From: Deltaproteobacteria bacterium | GTDB lineage: Bacteria; Desulfobacterota; Binatia; Binatales; Binataceae | Assembly: GCA_003135135.1 (NCBI GenBank) | Contig: PLDK01000048.1 | Location: forward strand, 1 to 46,741 | Direction: 5' to 3' | DNA length: 46,741 bases | In this document: positions 46,525-46,741 of the stretch, piece after piece | How positions within the stretch are numbered: the first letter of the stretch is position 1 | Layout of the letters: every line of letters starts with the position of its first letter | Notes under the pieces: generated by a model | Databases searched by the model: none | Told to the model about the DNA's origin: nothing | What the model saw: only the letters and a program-made list of their open reading frames with translations | Position numbers and translations under genes: made by a program

Positions 46525-46741
46525 ATGAGGGCTCCTCGCCGTTGCCGCCTTCCCCCCTTCACCTGTTCTAACCGGGCGAAGCCCGCATCCCGCGGCGGTG
46601 CCGGTTTTCTTATCTTGATACTGCGCTGCCGTCGCCACGGCCCGCGCCCGCCAACGGGCAGGGCTGAGCCCTGCACCCGGTATTAACGCCGCGCTCCGTT
46701 GTCGCGCGCCTGGGCTCTTCTATCGCGTAGTCGCGAAAAGA
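46525..46741. repeat. repeat mosaic cut by the window end
   Basis: TTCTAACCGGGCGAAGCCCG, a GCCGTCGCCACGGC piece, GCAGGGCTGAGCCCTGC, GGTATTAACGCCGCGCTCCG with its GTTGTCGCGCGC arm, and the start of the CGCGAAAA palindrome (GTAGTCGCGAAAAGA) at the last bases. The order TTCTAAC-GGGCGAAGCCC ... GGTATTAACGCCGC matches 9304-9390. Confidence 0.75.

Noticed and set aside
1-46741. CRISPR array
   Set aside because: The repeats are dispersed, palindromic and of varying order, without regular spacing or unique spacers of equal length.
1-46741. tRNA, rRNA or prophage/transposase genes
   Set aside because: None was recognised by reading both strands; structured tRNAs may be missed without a covariance search.

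Overview
The window is a gene-dense, high-GC bacterial chromosome segment with about 50 protein genes on both strands. I see no tRNA, rRNA, CRISPR array, transposase or phage gene. Several features suggest an uncultured soil- or sediment-type bacterium of the broad deltaproteobacterial/Binatota kind: two F420/FMN luciferase-like oxidoreductases, several VOC proteins, a glutaryl-CoA dehydrogenase, an S53 (kumamolisin-type) peptidase, Thr/Pro-linker lipoproteins and a VWA secreted protein. An acidobacterial relative is also possible. No marker gene here fixes the taxonomy, so this is inference.

Layout. 1-3.9 kb: glutaryl-CoA dehydrogenase and an SDR, divergent from a LysR regulator with an unusual charged tail. 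3.9-7.2 kb: a minus-strand housekeeping run (rpoZ, an rpoH-type sigma factor with a long acidic N-terminus, a CinA-type domain protein, an exported protein, an ArsC-like protein). 7.2-13.2 kb: secreted S53 peptidase, exported methyltransferase between two copies of a 152-bp repeat, a 46-residue basic protein, an exported beta-rich protein and a kelch lipoprotein. 13.2-17.3 kb: a duplicated leader segment, a single-chain EutB-EutC ethanolamine ammonia-lyase, a SnoaL-like protein and a VOC protein. 17.5-21.5 kb: minus-strand cysC-sat (PAPS synthesis), preceded by a coupled trio: an active E1-like enzyme, a degenerate E1-like partner and a HAD hydrolase. 21.7-25.9 kb: lipoprotein, asd, alpha/beta hydrolase, small helical protein, trmJ. 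26-30.5 kb: a PaaK-like ligase bracketed by a 31-bp direct repeat, a metallophosphoesterase, a double VOC protein and a HAD protein. 30.6-38.3 kb: large TPR protein, methylmalonyl-CoA epimerase, FmdB-like protein, M20 amidohydrolase, LLM oxidoreductase, VWA protein, histidine phosphatase. 38.5-42.1 kb: rhodanese-MoeB fusion, thiC, a small membrane protein and an orphan NuoI-like ferredoxin. 42.3-46.5 kb: MFS carrier, LLM oxidoreductase coupled to an acetoacetate-decarboxylase-family protein, epoxide hydrolase.

Functional threads. One is acyl-CoA and small-organic-acid catabolism (gcdH, SDR, PaaK-like ligase, epimerase, LLM enzymes, epoxide hydrolase, MFS). A second is sulfur activation and transfer (cysC-sat, E1-like pair, rhodanese-MoeB, thiC). 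A third is secreted or lipid-anchored beta-propeller and protease proteins.

Most striking non-genic feature: almost every larger intergenic gap carries a mosaic of short palindromic modules (at least six kinds, in varying order). Direct copies bracket at least two single-gene segments. The best candidate for an undescribed protein system is the E1-like pair at 20.1-21.5 kb, where the active subunit lacks the N-terminal arginine arm and the catalytically dead partner keeps it.
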